A DNA stretch of 64,000 bases from Paenibacillus arenilitoris (GTDB lineage: Bacteria; Bacillota; Bacilli; Paenibacillales; Paenibacillaceae): NCBI RefSeq assembly GCF_014705655.1, contig NZ_JACXIY010000032.1, positions 21,069 to 85,068 of the forward strand. Reading direction: 5' to 3'. Position numbers and translations under genes: made by a program. Every line of letters begins with the position of its first letter. Within the stretch, counting starts at the first letter, position 1. Below, piece by piece: positions 14,421-23,789 of the stretch. Below the pieces are notes generated by a model that saw only the letters and a program-made list of their open reading frames with translations, did not search any database and had not been told where the DNA came from.

Positions 14421-16001
14421 TTAATACCCGTCGGTCCGGTGGCCGAGCTCCCTGGCGATTTCCATGCCTTCGTTCGCCGGCTTGGTGCCGACGTGGCCGC
14501 CGTCCTTGCGATGCTCGTCCGCTTCCTTCAAGCCGTCGGCGACGCGCTTGCCGTAGTCGGGGTCCGCCTCGGCGAAATGCTTCACCATCGTGTCGCGGAT
14601 GACCGCGCTGCAGGTGCCGAGCGCGTCCACCAAATTCCCGATCAGCTCGTCGCGCTCCCATTGCTCGAGCTTGCGGTACGTCTCGCCCGCTTGCTTGAAA
14701 TTGTTCTGGCGGTCGATCGGCTGGCGGATCAGCTTGGCGTCGTAGGCCGGCTCGTGCGCAGCGCCAGGGCGGTCGGCTTCCGTAAGGCCGCCCATCGTCG
14801 ACGGCTCGTAGTTGACATGCGGATTCTGGCCCGGCGCGATGTCGACGTAGAACGCCATCTGGCCGTCGCGCTGGTTCGTGGCGACCCGCTTCTTCGGCGC
14901 GTTGATCGGCAGCTGCAGGTAGTTGCTGCCGACCCGGTAGCGCTGCGTATCCGAATAGGAGAACGTGCGGCCCTGCAGCATTTTGTCGTCGGAGAAGTCG
15001 AGTCCGTCGACCAGCACGCCGGTGCCGAAGGCGGCCTGCTCGACCTCGGCGAAGTAGTTGTCCGGATTTCTATTCAGCACCATCTTGCCCACGGGCAGCA
15101 TCGGGAACAGCTCGGGATCCCACAGCTTCGTATCGTCGAGCGGGTCGAAGTCGAGCTCCTCGTGCGCGTCGTCGCTCATCCACTGCACCTGAAGCTCCCA
15201 AGCCGGGTAATCGCCTCTCTCGATCGCCTCGTACAAATCCTGCGTCGCGTGATTGAAGTTTTTGGCTTGCAGCTCCTCGGCTTCCTTCCGGGTCAGGTTG
15301 CGGATGCCCTGCAGCGGTTCCCAGTGATATTTGACGAGCACGCCTTTCCCTTCCGCGTTCACCCATTTGTACGTATTGACCCCGGAGCCTTGCATTTGCC
15401 TGTAATTGGCGGGAATGCCCCACGGCGAGAACAGGAACGTAATCATATGCGTCGCTTCCGGCGTCTGCGAGACGAAGTCGAAGAAGCGCTCCATGTTTTG
15501 CACGTTGGTGACGGGATCGGGCTTGAAGGCGTGGACCATGTCCGGAAACTTCATCGCGTCGCGGATAAAAAAGATTTTCAGGTTGTTGCCGACCAAATCC
15601 CAGTTGCCGTCCTCGGTGTAAAATTTGGTGGCGAAGCCGCGCGGGTCGCGGAGCGTCTCCGGCGAATGGCCGCCGTGAATGACGGTCGAGAAGCGGACGA
15701 ATACGGGCGTGCGCTTGCCCGCTTCCTGGAAGAGCTTCGCTCTCGTATAGTTCGAGATCGGCTCGTCGCCGAGCTTGCCGTAAGCCTCGAAGTAGCCGTG
15801 CGCGCCTGCGCCCCGCCCGTGCACGACGCGTTCGGGAACGCGCTCGCGGTCGAAATGCGATATTTTTTCGATAAAATGATAGTTCTCGAGCGTCGATGGG
15901 CCGCGGTTGCCGATCGTGCGAATGTTCTGGTTATCGGTGATCGGATGCCCCTGCCGGTTCGTTAACGTTTGATCCATCGATTCCTTGTCGTTTGCGGTCA
16001 T
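14421..16001 (-). CDS. Heme catalase, probably forespore-expressed (KatX-like)
   Basis: 526 residues, a monofunctional heme catalase that breaks down hydrogen peroxide. The active-site His61 sits in RVVHGRGAGAHGYFEAYG; the Asn region is PVFVRFSTVIHGGHSPETLR, and the heme-ligand Tyr is in GRTFSYSDTQRYRVG. The ATG at 16001 has GGAGGA ahead. Upstream is a textbook forespore (sigma-G/F type) promoter, so this may correspond to Bacillus KatX, the spore catalase that protects germinating spores; the symbol is withheld because family assignment alone cannot separate KatA, KatE and KatX. Confidence 0.9.
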   Translation of the reverse strand: MTANDKESMDQTLTNRQGHPITDNQNIRTIGNRGPSTLENYHFIEKISHFDRERVPERVVHGRGAGAHGYFEAYGKLGDEPISNYTRAKLFQEAGKRTPVFVRFSTVIHGGHSPETLRDPRGFATKFYTEDGNWDLVGNNLKIFFIRDAMKFPDMVHAFKPDPVTNVQNMERFFDFVSQTPEATHMITFLFSPWGIPANYRQMQGSGVNTYKWVNAEGKGVLVKYHWEPLQGIRNLTRKEAEELQAKNFNHATQDLYEAIERGDYPAWELQVQWMSDDAHEELDFDPLDDTKLWDPELFPMLPVGKMVLNRNPDNYFAEVEQAAFGTGVLVDGLDFSDDKMLQGRTFSYSDTQRYRVGSNYLQLPINAPKKRVATNQRDGQMAFYVDIAPGQNPHVNYEPSTMGGLTEADRPGAAHEPAYDAKLIRQPIDRQNNFKQAGETYRKLEQWERDELIGNLVDALGTCSAVIRDTMVKHFAEADPDYGKRVADGLKEADEHRKDGGHVGTKPANEGMEIARELGHRTDGY

Positions 16002-16054
16002 GACGATTGCTTCCTCCGATTTTCAATTTTAGTGAACAGGTCCATTTACGGACG

Positions 16055-16084
16055 TAGTATGAGTCTGCATTGCCAATCTTATAC
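16055..16084 (-). promoter_or_regulatory. Forespore (sigma-G type) promoter of the catalase gene
   Basis: On the minus strand GTATA (16080-16084) is followed by exactly 18 bases and CATACTA (16055-16061). This fits the sigma-G consensus GHATR-N18-CATWHTA at every position. It is about 55 bases before the start codon. Confidence 0.65.
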
Positions 16085-16221
16085 AATTCGCGAGCGAGCG
16101 GGCAAAAGAGCGATGAAGCTATGAATGGCAGGTTTGTGGTATGATGGATTGATATAAATGGATGAATAACCCATGTTTAATCGGAATAAGCGTACTTTCG
16201 CTAACTTAACGGGAGGATCAT

Positions 16222-16899
16222 ATGTTAAAATTTAGTCTTCTGTTCGTCATGCTGACTTGGCTGCTGGGCAACCCGTTCGTCGCGATCATCGTCATCCTGC
16301 TCCTGCTTTACGTGCTGGACCGCCGATTCGTAGGGTTAACGCCAAGCCTGTTCAAGCCGATAAAGAGATTATCGCGGATCAAAAAATTAAAGCAGCATAT
16401 CGCTTTCTCGCCCAGCGACGTGTCCGCGAAGCACGAGCTTGCCCGGCTCCTCATCGAGCGGAAACGTTACCGCGAAGCGCTCGGGAGGCTGGAGCCGCTT
16501 CGGGACGCACTCGAGGATTCGGCGGAATATTGGGACGATATCGGCGCCTGTTATTTGTTCACGGGCGACGAGGAGCGCGGAGCGGATTCGATCGACCGCG
16601 CGCTGGCGATCAACCCGCGCGTCAAATACGGCGCGCCGTACTTGCGCCTCGCCGCGCATTATTCAAGCGGCCGCAGCGACGAAGCGCTCGCGTATATTCG
16701 AGCGTTCCAGGAGATCCAATCGTCCTCCTGCGAAGCTTACGACCGCTTGGCGTCGATCTACAAGCGGCTAGGCCGGCGGCAGGAAGCGAAGAGCGCGATC
16801 GAAGAAGGGCTGCGCATTTACCGGATGCTGCCGCGGTACAAGAAGCGGCAGGAGCGCAAATGGGCCGTCCGTCTGCTGCTGAAGCGGTTATCGGCTTAG
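16222..16899 (+). CDS. Membrane-anchored tetratricopeptide repeat protein
   Basis: 225 residues. Two adjoining hydrophobic stretches at the N-terminus (about 3-14 and 18-31) form an anchor; a basic linker leads into TPR-like helices from about residue 70 (AKHELARLLIERKRYREALG, SAEYWDDIGACYLFTGDEER, SCEAYDRLASIYKRLGRRQE). A GGGAGGATC ribosome binding site precedes the ATG. TPR units mediate protein contacts; partner and function are unknown. It is the only gene before the sensor kinase and is separated from it by a palindrome. Confidence 0.7.
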   Translation: MLKFSLLFVMLTWLLGNPFVAIIVILLLLYVLDRRFVGLTPSLFKPIKRLSRIKKLKQHIAFSPSDVSAKHELARLLIERKRYREALGRLEPLRDALEDSAEYWDDIGACYLFTGDEERGADSIDRALAINPRVKYGAPYLRLAAHYSSGRSDEALAYIRAFQEIQSSSCEAYDRLASIYKRLGRRQEAKSAIEEGLRIYRMLPRYKKRQERKWAVRLLLKRLSA

Positions 16900-16923
16900 G
16901 AAACGGAGGACGGAGCGCCATAT

Positions 16924-16941
16924 TCGACAAAATTTTGTCGA
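16924..16941. promoter_or_regulatory. 18-bp perfect palindrome ahead of the sensor kinase
   Basis: A perfect dyad of half site TCGACAAAA at 16924-16941, 25 bases after the TPR gene stop and about 90 bases before the kinase start. No T-tract follows, so an operator seems more likely than a terminator. Confidence 0.4.
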
Positions 16942-17033
16942 TTGTTATCATTTGTTAAGAGCCGCTGTATTGTCGTTTCGAACCGGATGCGACATAATGA
17001 ATGCTATATTAGAGAGAAAGGCAAGATGAAGGA

Positions 17034-18779
17034 ATGCAGCGCAACATTTGGCTTATGGCGATCGGGGTGATCGTCGTTATTATTCTATTAAATAATACCG
17101 CCTACTATTTTCTGACGAAGAAGACGCTGGAAGATTCGTTTAACGAGGAGCTTCTCGCTCATGCGAGACGGCTTGAAGTATCGCTCGAGCAATCCCGGCG
17201 GGGCGCCGAATTGTTCCAGGATCAGATCGGCAGAGAGCTTCGCACCGCCTCCATTGCGGCCCAGTACGCGCTGGACCCCGATATCGAGAAGGTGACGAAC
17301 GAGCAGCTCGCCGAGCTCAGCCAGAAGCTTGGCATCAGCCATATTACGCTCCTGAAGCGGCTGCAAGGCGACATCGTCCTCTACAAATCGTCAGACGAAT
17401 CGCAGCTCGGCAAAAGCACGAAAACGTGGAAGCCCTGGTATCAGGTGTTCAACCAATTGTTCGACGAGAAGAACGCTTCGGTCGATTGGCTCGGCCAGTC
17501 GCTGCCGAATTTCTGGAGCGGGCCGTTCGAGGTGTCCTCGACCGACGTCGACAAAATTAACAAGTGGGGCTATTACTACGACGGGGCGACGAACTATATC
17601 ATCGATCCTTACGTCGGCTACGACCGGCAGGAGGAGTACGAGAAGGCGACCGGCGTTCACCGGATGATCGAGAATTCGCTGCAAAGCAGCGATTCGCTGC
17701 TCGAAATCGCGTTCATCAATCCGGAGACGTTCCCCGACGGAGAGAATACGATTCATCCGAACGGCGACGTGCAGGGCCATAAGGTGCAGGAGCCGATCTT
17801 CTACGGATCGTATACGATCAAGTCGGAGAGAGACACCGAACTGGTGCGCAAGGCGTATTTGACCAAAGAGACGGTTACGCTCAAGGAAACCATCGGCGGC
17901 AAAGAAATCTACAAATTGTTCATTCCCGTCTTCGCGGACGACCGGGGCATCAATATTACCGACCGGGACGGCATCCCGATGGACAGCTACGTATTGACGC
18001 TTTCCTCGGACTACCATATCATTCAGGAAAAGCTCGATTCGCAGTTTTTAAATTTGGGCGTCATCATTATCGTCTTAACCGGAATCAGCCTGCTCATCGC
18101 CGTCGTGGCCATGCGGTATTACAGGCAGTCCCGCGACAAGGCGGTGCGGGTGACCCAGGAGACGTACGTGGAAGAAATGAATCAGCTGTTCCAATCGATC
18201 CGGGCGCAGCGGCATGATTTCCTGAACCACGTCCAGACGATCCATTCGCTCGCGGAGCTGAACAAGTCGAGCGAGCTCGTCGCGTACACGAAGGAGCTGA
18301 CGGGCGACATCCGCCTGATGAACGATATTATCAACATCGGCAATCCGGCGATCGCGGCGCTCGTGCGTTCGAAAATTTCGCAGGCGGAAAGTCATAAAAT
18401 TCAGTTCAGCTGCTCGTTCACCGGCCTCAATATGAAGGAGATGGGCGTCAAAACGCTGGACGTGAACCGGATGCTCGGCAATTTGATCGATAACGCCTTC
18501 GACGAGGTGCTCAAATATGATGAGGACCGCCGCCATGTTACGCTTGTAGGCAAGCAGACGGCGGAGGACCTTGAATTCACGATTAGCAACACATGCGACC
18601 AGGCGGAGGAGACGGTCACGAAGCCGTTGTTCGACGCCGGCTACTCGACCAAGCAGCAGGATCATCAAGGACTCGGGCTGTCGATCGTCAAGTCCATCGC
18701 CGAGCGGTACAAAGGGAGCGTCTATGTCGCGGCCGAGCCGACCGGCAAATTGACGTTCATTCTGCGAATCCCGCTGTAA
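17034..18779 (+). CDS. Orphan sensor histidine kinase with Spo0B-type dimerisation domain
   Basis: 581 residues: membrane helix about 7-27, a large extracytoplasmic sensor (about 30-340), a second helix (about 343-365), then a SPOB_a-like helical hairpin with the phospho-acceptor His394 in IRAQRHDFLNHVQTIHSLAE and a GHKL ATPase domain (NRMLGNLIDNAFDEVL, then GLGLSIVKSIAERYKG). This layout resembles CitA/DcuS-type kinases, but the outer domain is longer than theirs. No response regulator lies beside it, so the partner is encoded elsewhere or lost. A hairpin follows the gene. Confidence 0.82.
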   Translation: MQRNIWLMAIGVIVVIILLNNTAYYFLTKKTLEDSFNEELLAHARRLEVSLEQSRRGAELFQDQIGRELRTASIAAQYALDPDIEKVTNEQLAELSQKLGISHITLLKRLQGDIVLYKSSDESQLGKSTKTWKPWYQVFNQLFDEKNASVDWLGQSLPNFWSGPFEVSSTDVDKINKWGYYYDGATNYIIDPYVGYDRQEEYEKATGVHRMIENSLQSSDSLLEIAFINPETFPDGENTIHPNGDVQGHKVQEPIFYGSYTIKSERDTELVRKAYLTKETVTLKETIGGKEIYKLFIPVFADDRGINITDRDGIPMDSYVLTLSSDYHIIQEKLDSQFLNLGVIIIVLTGISLLIAVVAMRYYRQSRDKAVRVTQETYVEEMNQLFQSIRAQRHDFLNHVQTIHSLAELNKSSELVAYTKELTGDIRLMNDIINIGNPAIAALVRSKISQAESHKIQFSCSFTGLNMKEMGVKTLDVNRMLGNLIDNAFDEVLKYDEDRRHVTLVGKQTAEDLEFTISNTCDQAEETVTKPLFDAGYSTKQQDHQGLGLSIVKSIAERYKGSVYVAAEPTGKLTFILRIPL

Positions 18780-18789
18780 CGGGTGAAAA

Positions 18790-18833
18790 GAATGCGCCGG
18801 AGACGAATTCCATTCGTCGTCGCGGCGCATTAT
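18790..18833 (+). terminator. Hairpin after the sensor kinase
   Basis: AATGCGCCG/CGGCGCATT outer stem with an inner GACGAA/TTCGTC stem. The following TATTTGTTAT is only moderately T-rich, so termination strength is uncertain. Confidence 0.5.
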
Positions 18834-18880
18834 TTGTTATAATGGAAGGAATGCGAAAGGAACGGAGGGGAAGCGGGTGT

Positions 18881-20485
18881 ATGTCTGAAATGAGCTTGGT
18901 TGAGAAGCTCCATGCGGCTTTCGAGCAGCAGTTAAACGATCATGCCTATATCGCCGTCATGAAACGCGGCTGGCTCTACTACATGGAGGGCTGCGTCAAT
19001 AGCGCAAACGCGGGAGGCCACGACAACCTGTACGGCGTCGTCCAAGGATCCGACCTGTATGCGGTCATCCTCGACGCGGGCCATTTCCGGTACAGCTCGT
19101 GCACCTGTCCGGTCAGCGGATTTTGCAAGCACATGGCCGCCGTTTATTTTCAGTATTGCAGCTTGCAGGAAGGCGGCCACTCGCGGGCCGAGCAGGCATA
19201 TTTCCGCTTGCTCGGGCTAACTTCTGCGAGCGCTCTTCTGAAGGCGGCTCCGTTACGGGAGACGGAGGAGCAGCCGGATGCGTCCCGCGATCCCGGCGAG
19301 GGGGGCGGCGCGGAGCAGTGGCTGGCCTGGATGGAGGCGGCGCACGGCGAGACCTGGCGCAAATGCCGCCATTCCCTCCATGCGCTGCAGCCCGTATTAT
19401 CCTCGCTCAAAGGCTTATCGAAGGATTGGGAGAAGCCGCGCCGGCGCCTGCACTGGGCTGCGGCCATCCTGTTCGTGCTGGAGCAGGCGGAACGCGCCAT
19501 TACGACGGTTGATTCGTTCAGCCGCTATTACCATGAAATGTCGTTCACGCGCATGGCGGAGCCTTGGGTGGAGCATCTCCATTCGCTCATCTCCGAGCTC
19601 GCGCCCGCCGAGATGGAGGCGGAGGAAGAAGTATGGGCGGATACGCTCGTCGCGCTGGTGAAGAGAAGGGCTTCCGGCGAGGAGCAGCAGCTGTTCGAAT
19701 GGGGGTTCCTGTATTTGGCGCTGTGCGAGAAGCTGTCGGAGAACCGCGGCTGGTACGGACGCGAGCTCGGCTCGATGCTGCGGCTCGCCGAAGAGGCCGA
19801 ATCGGGCGGGATGAACGCCTCGTTCGTGCATACTGCGGTAGGCATGATGTATTTTTTCGATTCGCGGGACGATCTGGCGCTCAGCCATTTCGCGAAGTCG
19901 AGCTTCGAGCGTTCCCAGCGCGTCATGTATCCTTGCGCGGCGCAGCGCATGGAGGAAGGGAAGTGGGAGCTGGTCGAGAGCTGGATGGGCTTCTTGTTCG
20001 AGCGCGTGTACAAGGCGAGGAGCAGCCGGACGGTCGGCCCGTTCCTTACCTTGTGCCGGCGGGCCGATCTGGACCGGCCGGATCTTCCGGTATGGACCGA
20101 CTACATGAAGCAGCTGCTGCCTCATTCGTACTCGGAGCTGTCCGATCATTGGCTGGACCGCAAGCTCTACGAGGAATGGGCGGACCTGCAAATGCTCGTC
20201 GGCTCCCGGCCGGAGGAGGTCGGCGCCCACGCGCTGCGGGAGATCGCGAAGCTTGCCCCCAGGGCGCTTATGCCGATGTATCATCAATCCGTGGAAGCCT
20301 GCATCCAGATGCGCAACCGGCAAGGCTACAAGATGGCGGTCAAGCAGCTCAAGAAGCTGGAGCGGCTGTATAAAGCGGACAAGGACGCGGCGAGATGGGA
20401 CCGGTACATCGAGGGGCTCGTCCGCAAGCATCAACGGCTCAGGGCGTTCCAGGAGGAGCTGTGGAAAGGGAAAATCGTGACATGA
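18881..20485 (+). CDS. ywqB: SWIM zinc-finger protein (YwqB-like)
   Basis: 534 residues from the ATG at 18881, chosen because CGGAGGGG lies just upstream; an in-frame ATG at 18851 is possible. The SWIM motif CxCx(n)CxH is clear near residue 65 (SCTCPVSGFCKHMAAVYF), after an N-terminal beta region. The rest is helical and rich in Trp and Glu. SWIM domains bind DNA or protein; no catalytic residues are seen. The stop overlaps the next ATG (ATGA), tying it to the SNF2-family ATPase, the same pair as ywqB-ywqA in Bacillus. Confidence 0.85.
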   Translation: MSEMSLVEKLHAAFEQQLNDHAYIAVMKRGWLYYMEGCVNSANAGGHDNLYGVVQGSDLYAVILDAGHFRYSSCTCPVSGFCKHMAAVYFQYCSLQEGGHSRAEQAYFRLLGLTSASALLKAAPLRETEEQPDASRDPGEGGGAEQWLAWMEAAHGETWRKCRHSLHALQPVLSSLKGLSKDWEKPRRRLHWAAAILFVLEQAERAITTVDSFSRYYHEMSFTRMAEPWVEHLHSLISELAPAEMEAEEEVWADTLVALVKRRASGEEQQLFEWGFLYLALCEKLSENRGWYGRELGSMLRLAEEAESGGMNASFVHTAVGMMYFFDSRDDLALSHFAKSSFERSQRVMYPCAAQRMEEGKWELVESWMGFLFERVYKARSSRTVGPFLTLCRRADLDRPDLPVWTDYMKQLLPHSYSELSDHWLDRKLYEEWADLQMLVGSRPEEVGAHALREIAKLAPRALMPMYHQSVEACIQMRNRQGYKMAVKQLKKLERLYKADKDAARWDRYIEGLVRKHQRLRAFQEELWKGKIVT

Positions 20486-23388
20486 GGACATTCGTAGGCG
20501 CGCGCAAGCTTGTCATAGACGGATTTTGGAACAAGGACGAGGACGGCCGTTATTCGCTGCTGCTCGGCACGGCCGAACGGAAGGACGCGGCGGAAGGCAA
20601 GCTGCGGCCGCTGCTGTTCGCCTGGCACAAGGCATCCTGGTACGGCGCGGAGATCGAAGAGATCGCCGTCGGCGACAGGAAGCTGCTGAAGTTGCCGCCG
20701 CTGCTGGCGGCCGATTACTTGTCGTCGCCGCGGCCGGTGAGGCTGCTGCAGCTCGAATGGACCGAGCGGCTCCGTACGCTGATGCGGCTGGCGGAGCTGA
20801 TACGGGCCGCCATGCTGAACGGCTGGTTCGCGCCGGATTGGCAGGAATGGTCGGAGACGCGGCGGAGCTGGAAGCTGGCGATTCCGGAGCGGGAAGCGCG
20901 GCTGAACCGGCAGTGGACGGACGCGGTGCGCGAGGCTGCCGAGAACGGAGACGTCGGCGCCCGGCATTGGCTGAGCGGTGCGATCGAGCAAATGATCGAA
21001 GAATACGAGCCGGCGGCGCAGGCATGGCGCGAGGTGGAGAAGGCATCCGGAGAGACGGTCGTCAGGCGGAAGTCCGCCGACGAAGACGATTGGCTGATCG
21101 CGATCGGGTATCGGAAGGATACGCTTCCGTTCCGCGTCGCGCTTCAGCTCGCGGAGCCGAGCGAGGCGGCTGGCTGGACGCTGCGGCCTGCTCTGCAGGA
21201 CCGCGAGGGCGGATCCTGGATCCCGGTAAGGCGGACCTTCGGCGAGCCGGGCTGGGAGAAGGAGTCCGGCGCGTCAGACGATATTCCGGACGAGTGGCGG
21301 CCGTACCTGCGGGAGAAGCTCGAGAAGCAGCGGCAGAGATGGCTGGCCGCGCTTCCGGATTGGAGCGACGCTTTGGCGGATGAGAGCGGAAGCGGTCAGC
21401 TTTCGGATCACGAGGCTTGGCAGTTTCTCGAATCGGCGAGCGTCCGGCTGCTCGAAGCCGGCTGCCCGGTGCTGCTGCCGGCCTGGTGGGAAGCGGTCCG
21501 CTCTCGCAAGCTGCGCGTCCGGGCGAAGATGAAATCCTCGGTCGGTTCGGCGGCGCAGCCGATGTTCGGCCTCGACCAGATCGTGCAATTCGATTGGAAG
21601 CTGGCGCTCGGCGACGTGAATTTGACCGAGGCGGAGTTTCTCCGCCTGGCGGAGGAGAACCGCCGGCTCGTCAACATCGGCGGGGAATGGGTGCATCTCG
21701 ATCCGCAGGACGTTACCCAAATCAAGCAGTGGCTGAAGCGAATGGGCAAGCGCCACGGGCTGTCTTTCCGCGACGTGCTGGAGATGCATCTTCGCGGCGG
21801 CCTGCCGATCGACGAGGACGGCGAGCCCGACTCGGACCTGCGCGCGGAAATCGAGCTGAACGAGCATCTGACCGCGTGGCTGAAGCAGCTGCAGCAGTCG
21901 TCGGAACTGCCGCTGGCAGACGTCCCGGCCACCTTCCTGGGCGAGCTTCGCCCCTACCAGCATCAAGGCGTCACGTGGCTGCTGTTTCTGCGGAAGTTCG
22001 GGCTCGGTGGCGTATTGGCCGACGACATGGGCCTCGGCAAGACGATCCAGTTCATGGCTTATCTTACCTACGTGAAGGAGCATAACCTGCAGCGGAACGG
22101 GCCTTCGCTGCTTGTCTGCCCGACGTCGGTCATCGGCAACTGGGAGAAGGAGCTGGAGCGGTTCGCGCCGTCGCTGCGCGTCATGCTGCATTACGGCAAC
22201 AGGCGCGACAAAGGGGAAGCGTTCCGGGAGGCGGCGCAGGGCGCGGATTTGGTCATCACGTCCTATTCGCTCGCCCAGCTCGACGAGGAGGAGCTGGCCT
22301 TAGTCGAATGGGACGCGCTATGCCTGGATGAGGCGCAGAACATCAAAAACGTCTATACGAAGCAGTCGATGGCGATTCGCCGGCTAAGCGCGCATCACCG
22401 CGTCGCGCTGACGGGCACGCCGATGGAGAACCGGCTGACCGAGCTGTGGTCGATCTACGATTTCATCAACCCGGGCTATCTCGGCCCGATGAACGAATTC
22501 CGCCAGGCGATTGTCGCTCCGATCGAGAAGACGCGCGACGAGAACCTGATCGCGGGGCTGCAGCGCTGGGTTAGGCCGTTCATGCTCAGAAGGGTGAAGA
22601 AGGATCCGACCATCCAGCTCGCTCTGCCGGATAAGATCGAATCGAAGACGTACGTTTCGTTGACCGCGGAGCAAGGCGCCATGTACGAGAATCTGGTGGC
22701 CGACCTGCTCGACAATTTGGATAAACTGAGCCCGATGCAGAGGCGGGGCTTGATTCTCGCGGCATTGACGAAGCTGAAGCAGCTGTGCGACCATCCCGCC
22801 TTGCTGACGGGCGACGAGAGGCCGGCCGCGTGGGAGTCCGAGCGTTCCAACAAAGTGGAGAGGCTGCTCGACATGTGCGAGGAAATCGCGGCGGAGGGCG
22901 AGCGCTGCCTGATCTTCACGCAGTACGTCGATATGGGCAAGCAGCTGCAGCAGCTGCTGGAGCGGCGGCTCGGCTTGCCGGTTCCGTATTTGCACGGCGG
23001 AGTGCCGAAGGCGGGGCGCGACGAGATGATCGGCCGGTTTCAAAACACGGAGGAGCCCTGCTGCGCGTTCGTGCTGTCGCTCAAAGCCGGCGGGACGGGG
23101 CTTAACCTGACGGCCGCCAACCACGTGTTCCACTTCGACCGCTGGTGGAACCCCGCGGTCGAGAACCAGGCGACGGACCGCGCTTTCCGGATCGGGCAGA
23201 CGAAGAAGGTGCAGGTGCACAAGTTCGTCACGCTCGGCACGCTGGAGGAGAAGATCGACGAGATGATCGAGAACAAGCAGTCGCTGAACGAACAAATCGT
23301 AGGCCAATCCGAGCAGTGGATTACCGAATTGTCCACGGAAGACTTGAGGGATCTGTTCGCCCTTCGGAAAGGCCGGTTAAAAGGGTGA
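20482..23388 (+). CDS. ywqA: SNF2-family helicase/ATPase (YwqA-like)
   Basis: 968 residues. The N-terminal 400 residues are a variable region plus the bacterial SNF2-associated domain (LNEHLTAWLKQLQ); the ATPase core begins about residue 490 with ELRPYQHQGVTWLLFLRKFG. Walker A is ADDMGLGKTIQ (Lys520), motif II is DEAQ (Asp616), followed by ALTGTPMENRLTELWSIYDF; the second RecA lobe has LIFTQYVDMGKQL, SLKAGGTGLNLTAAN and ENQATDRAFRIGQ. Such enzymes move along DNA or remodel protein-DNA complexes such as stalled RNA polymerase. The ATG at 20482 overlaps the ywqB stop, so the two are coupled. Confidence 0.92.
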   Translation: MRTFVGARKLVIDGFWNKDEDGRYSLLLGTAERKDAAEGKLRPLLFAWHKASWYGAEIEEIAVGDRKLLKLPPLLAADYLSSPRPVRLLQLEWTERLRTLMRLAELIRAAMLNGWFAPDWQEWSETRRSWKLAIPEREARLNRQWTDAVREAAENGDVGARHWLSGAIEQMIEEYEPAAQAWREVEKASGETVVRRKSADEDDWLIAIGYRKDTLPFRVALQLAEPSEAAGWTLRPALQDREGGSWIPVRRTFGEPGWEKESGASDDIPDEWRPYLREKLEKQRQRWLAALPDWSDALADESGSGQLSDHEAWQFLESASVRLLEAGCPVLLPAWWEAVRSRKLRVRAKMKSSVGSAAQPMFGLDQIVQFDWKLALGDVNLTEAEFLRLAEENRRLVNIGGEWVHLDPQDVTQIKQWLKRMGKRHGLSFRDVLEMHLRGGLPIDEDGEPDSDLRAEIELNEHLTAWLKQLQQSSELPLADVPATFLGELRPYQHQGVTWLLFLRKFGLGGVLADDMGLGKTIQFMAYLTYVKEHNLQRNGPSLLVCPTSVIGNWEKELERFAPSLRVMLHYGNRRDKGEAFREAAQGADLVITSYSLAQLDEEELALVEWDALCLDEAQNIKNVYTKQSMAIRRLSAHHRVALTGTPMENRLTELWSIYDFINPGYLGPMNEFRQAIVAPIEKTRDENLIAGLQRWVRPFMLRRVKKDPTIQLALPDKIESKTYVSLTAEQGAMYENLVADLLDNLDKLSPMQRRGLILAALTKLKQLCDHPALLTGDERPAAWESERSNKVERLLDMCEEIAAEGERCLIFTQYVDMGKQLQQLLERRLGLPVPYLHGGVPKAGRDEMIGRFQNTEEPCCAFVLSLKAGGTGLNLTAANHVFHFDRWWNPAVENQATDRAFRIGQTKKVQVHKFVTLGTLEEKIDEMIENKQSLNEQIVGQSEQWITELSTEDLRDLFALRKGRLKG

Positions 23389-23397
23389 AGAATCGAC

Positions 23398-23589
23398 ATG
23401 GCGGAGCATAACCCGCAAGCGAAGCAGACGAAGCTGCGACAGACCGCGCCGGAAGCATCTCGCGCCGGAGGCGGGGACGCGCCGGAGCAGGCCGCGGCCG
23501 GGGAACGGGGCGGGCCGGATGGCGCGAACCGGGAGTGGCGGCGGTTCTACGAGGCCGTTAAAGAAATTACGGAAGAGATGCAGCGCTAA
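23398..23589 (+). CDS. Small hydrophilic protein of unknown function
   Basis: 63 residues, starting 9 bases after the ywqA stop with AAGGGTGAAG ahead of the ATG. The N-terminal two thirds are Ala/Gly/Pro/charged and look disordered; the C-terminal 20 residues (REWRRFYEAVKEITEEMQR) could form an amphipathic helix. No family recognised. The good ribosome binding site, tight spacing and terminator after it support a real gene at the end of the ywqBA operon. Confidence 0.55.
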   Translation: MAEHNPQAKQTKLRQTAPEASRAGGGDAPEQAAAGERGGPDGANREWRRFYEAVKEITEEMQR

Positions 23590-23611
23590 CCGAATACGCA
23601 CCATCGACGTT

Positions 23612-23654
23612 TACAGCCTGCCGGGAATCGTTGCCCTGCAGGCTGTATGATTTT
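23612..23654 (+). terminator. Terminator of the ywqB-ywqA operon
   Basis: A 10-bp perfect stem (TACAGCCTGC with GCAGGCTGTA) followed by TGATTTT. Confidence 0.75.
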
Positions 23655-23734
23655 CCCCCTCCCCGAACGGAATAATAGAATTGTATCCCGCGCTTATCGT
23701 ATTTTCGACCTCCTGCGTCAAGAAAGGCCCCGTC

Positions 23735-23740
23735 TATAAT
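23735..23740 (+). promoter_or_regulatory. -10 element of the ABC transporter operon
   Basis: A perfect TATAAT lies 50 bases ahead of the binding-protein gene, but the region 17 bases upstream shows no recognisable -35. That is what is expected of an activator-dependent promoter, and the AraC-type response regulator of the same cluster is the obvious candidate activator (inference). Confidence 0.4.
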
Positions 23741-23789
23741 AAAAGAGCGAAGCAAACCAACGAACACCCTATACGAGGAGGTCTATTGC

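Noticed and set aside
14439..15965. Long plus-strand frame (508 codons) opposite the catalase gene
   Set aside because: Shadow of a strongly conserved catalase; no recognisable domain.
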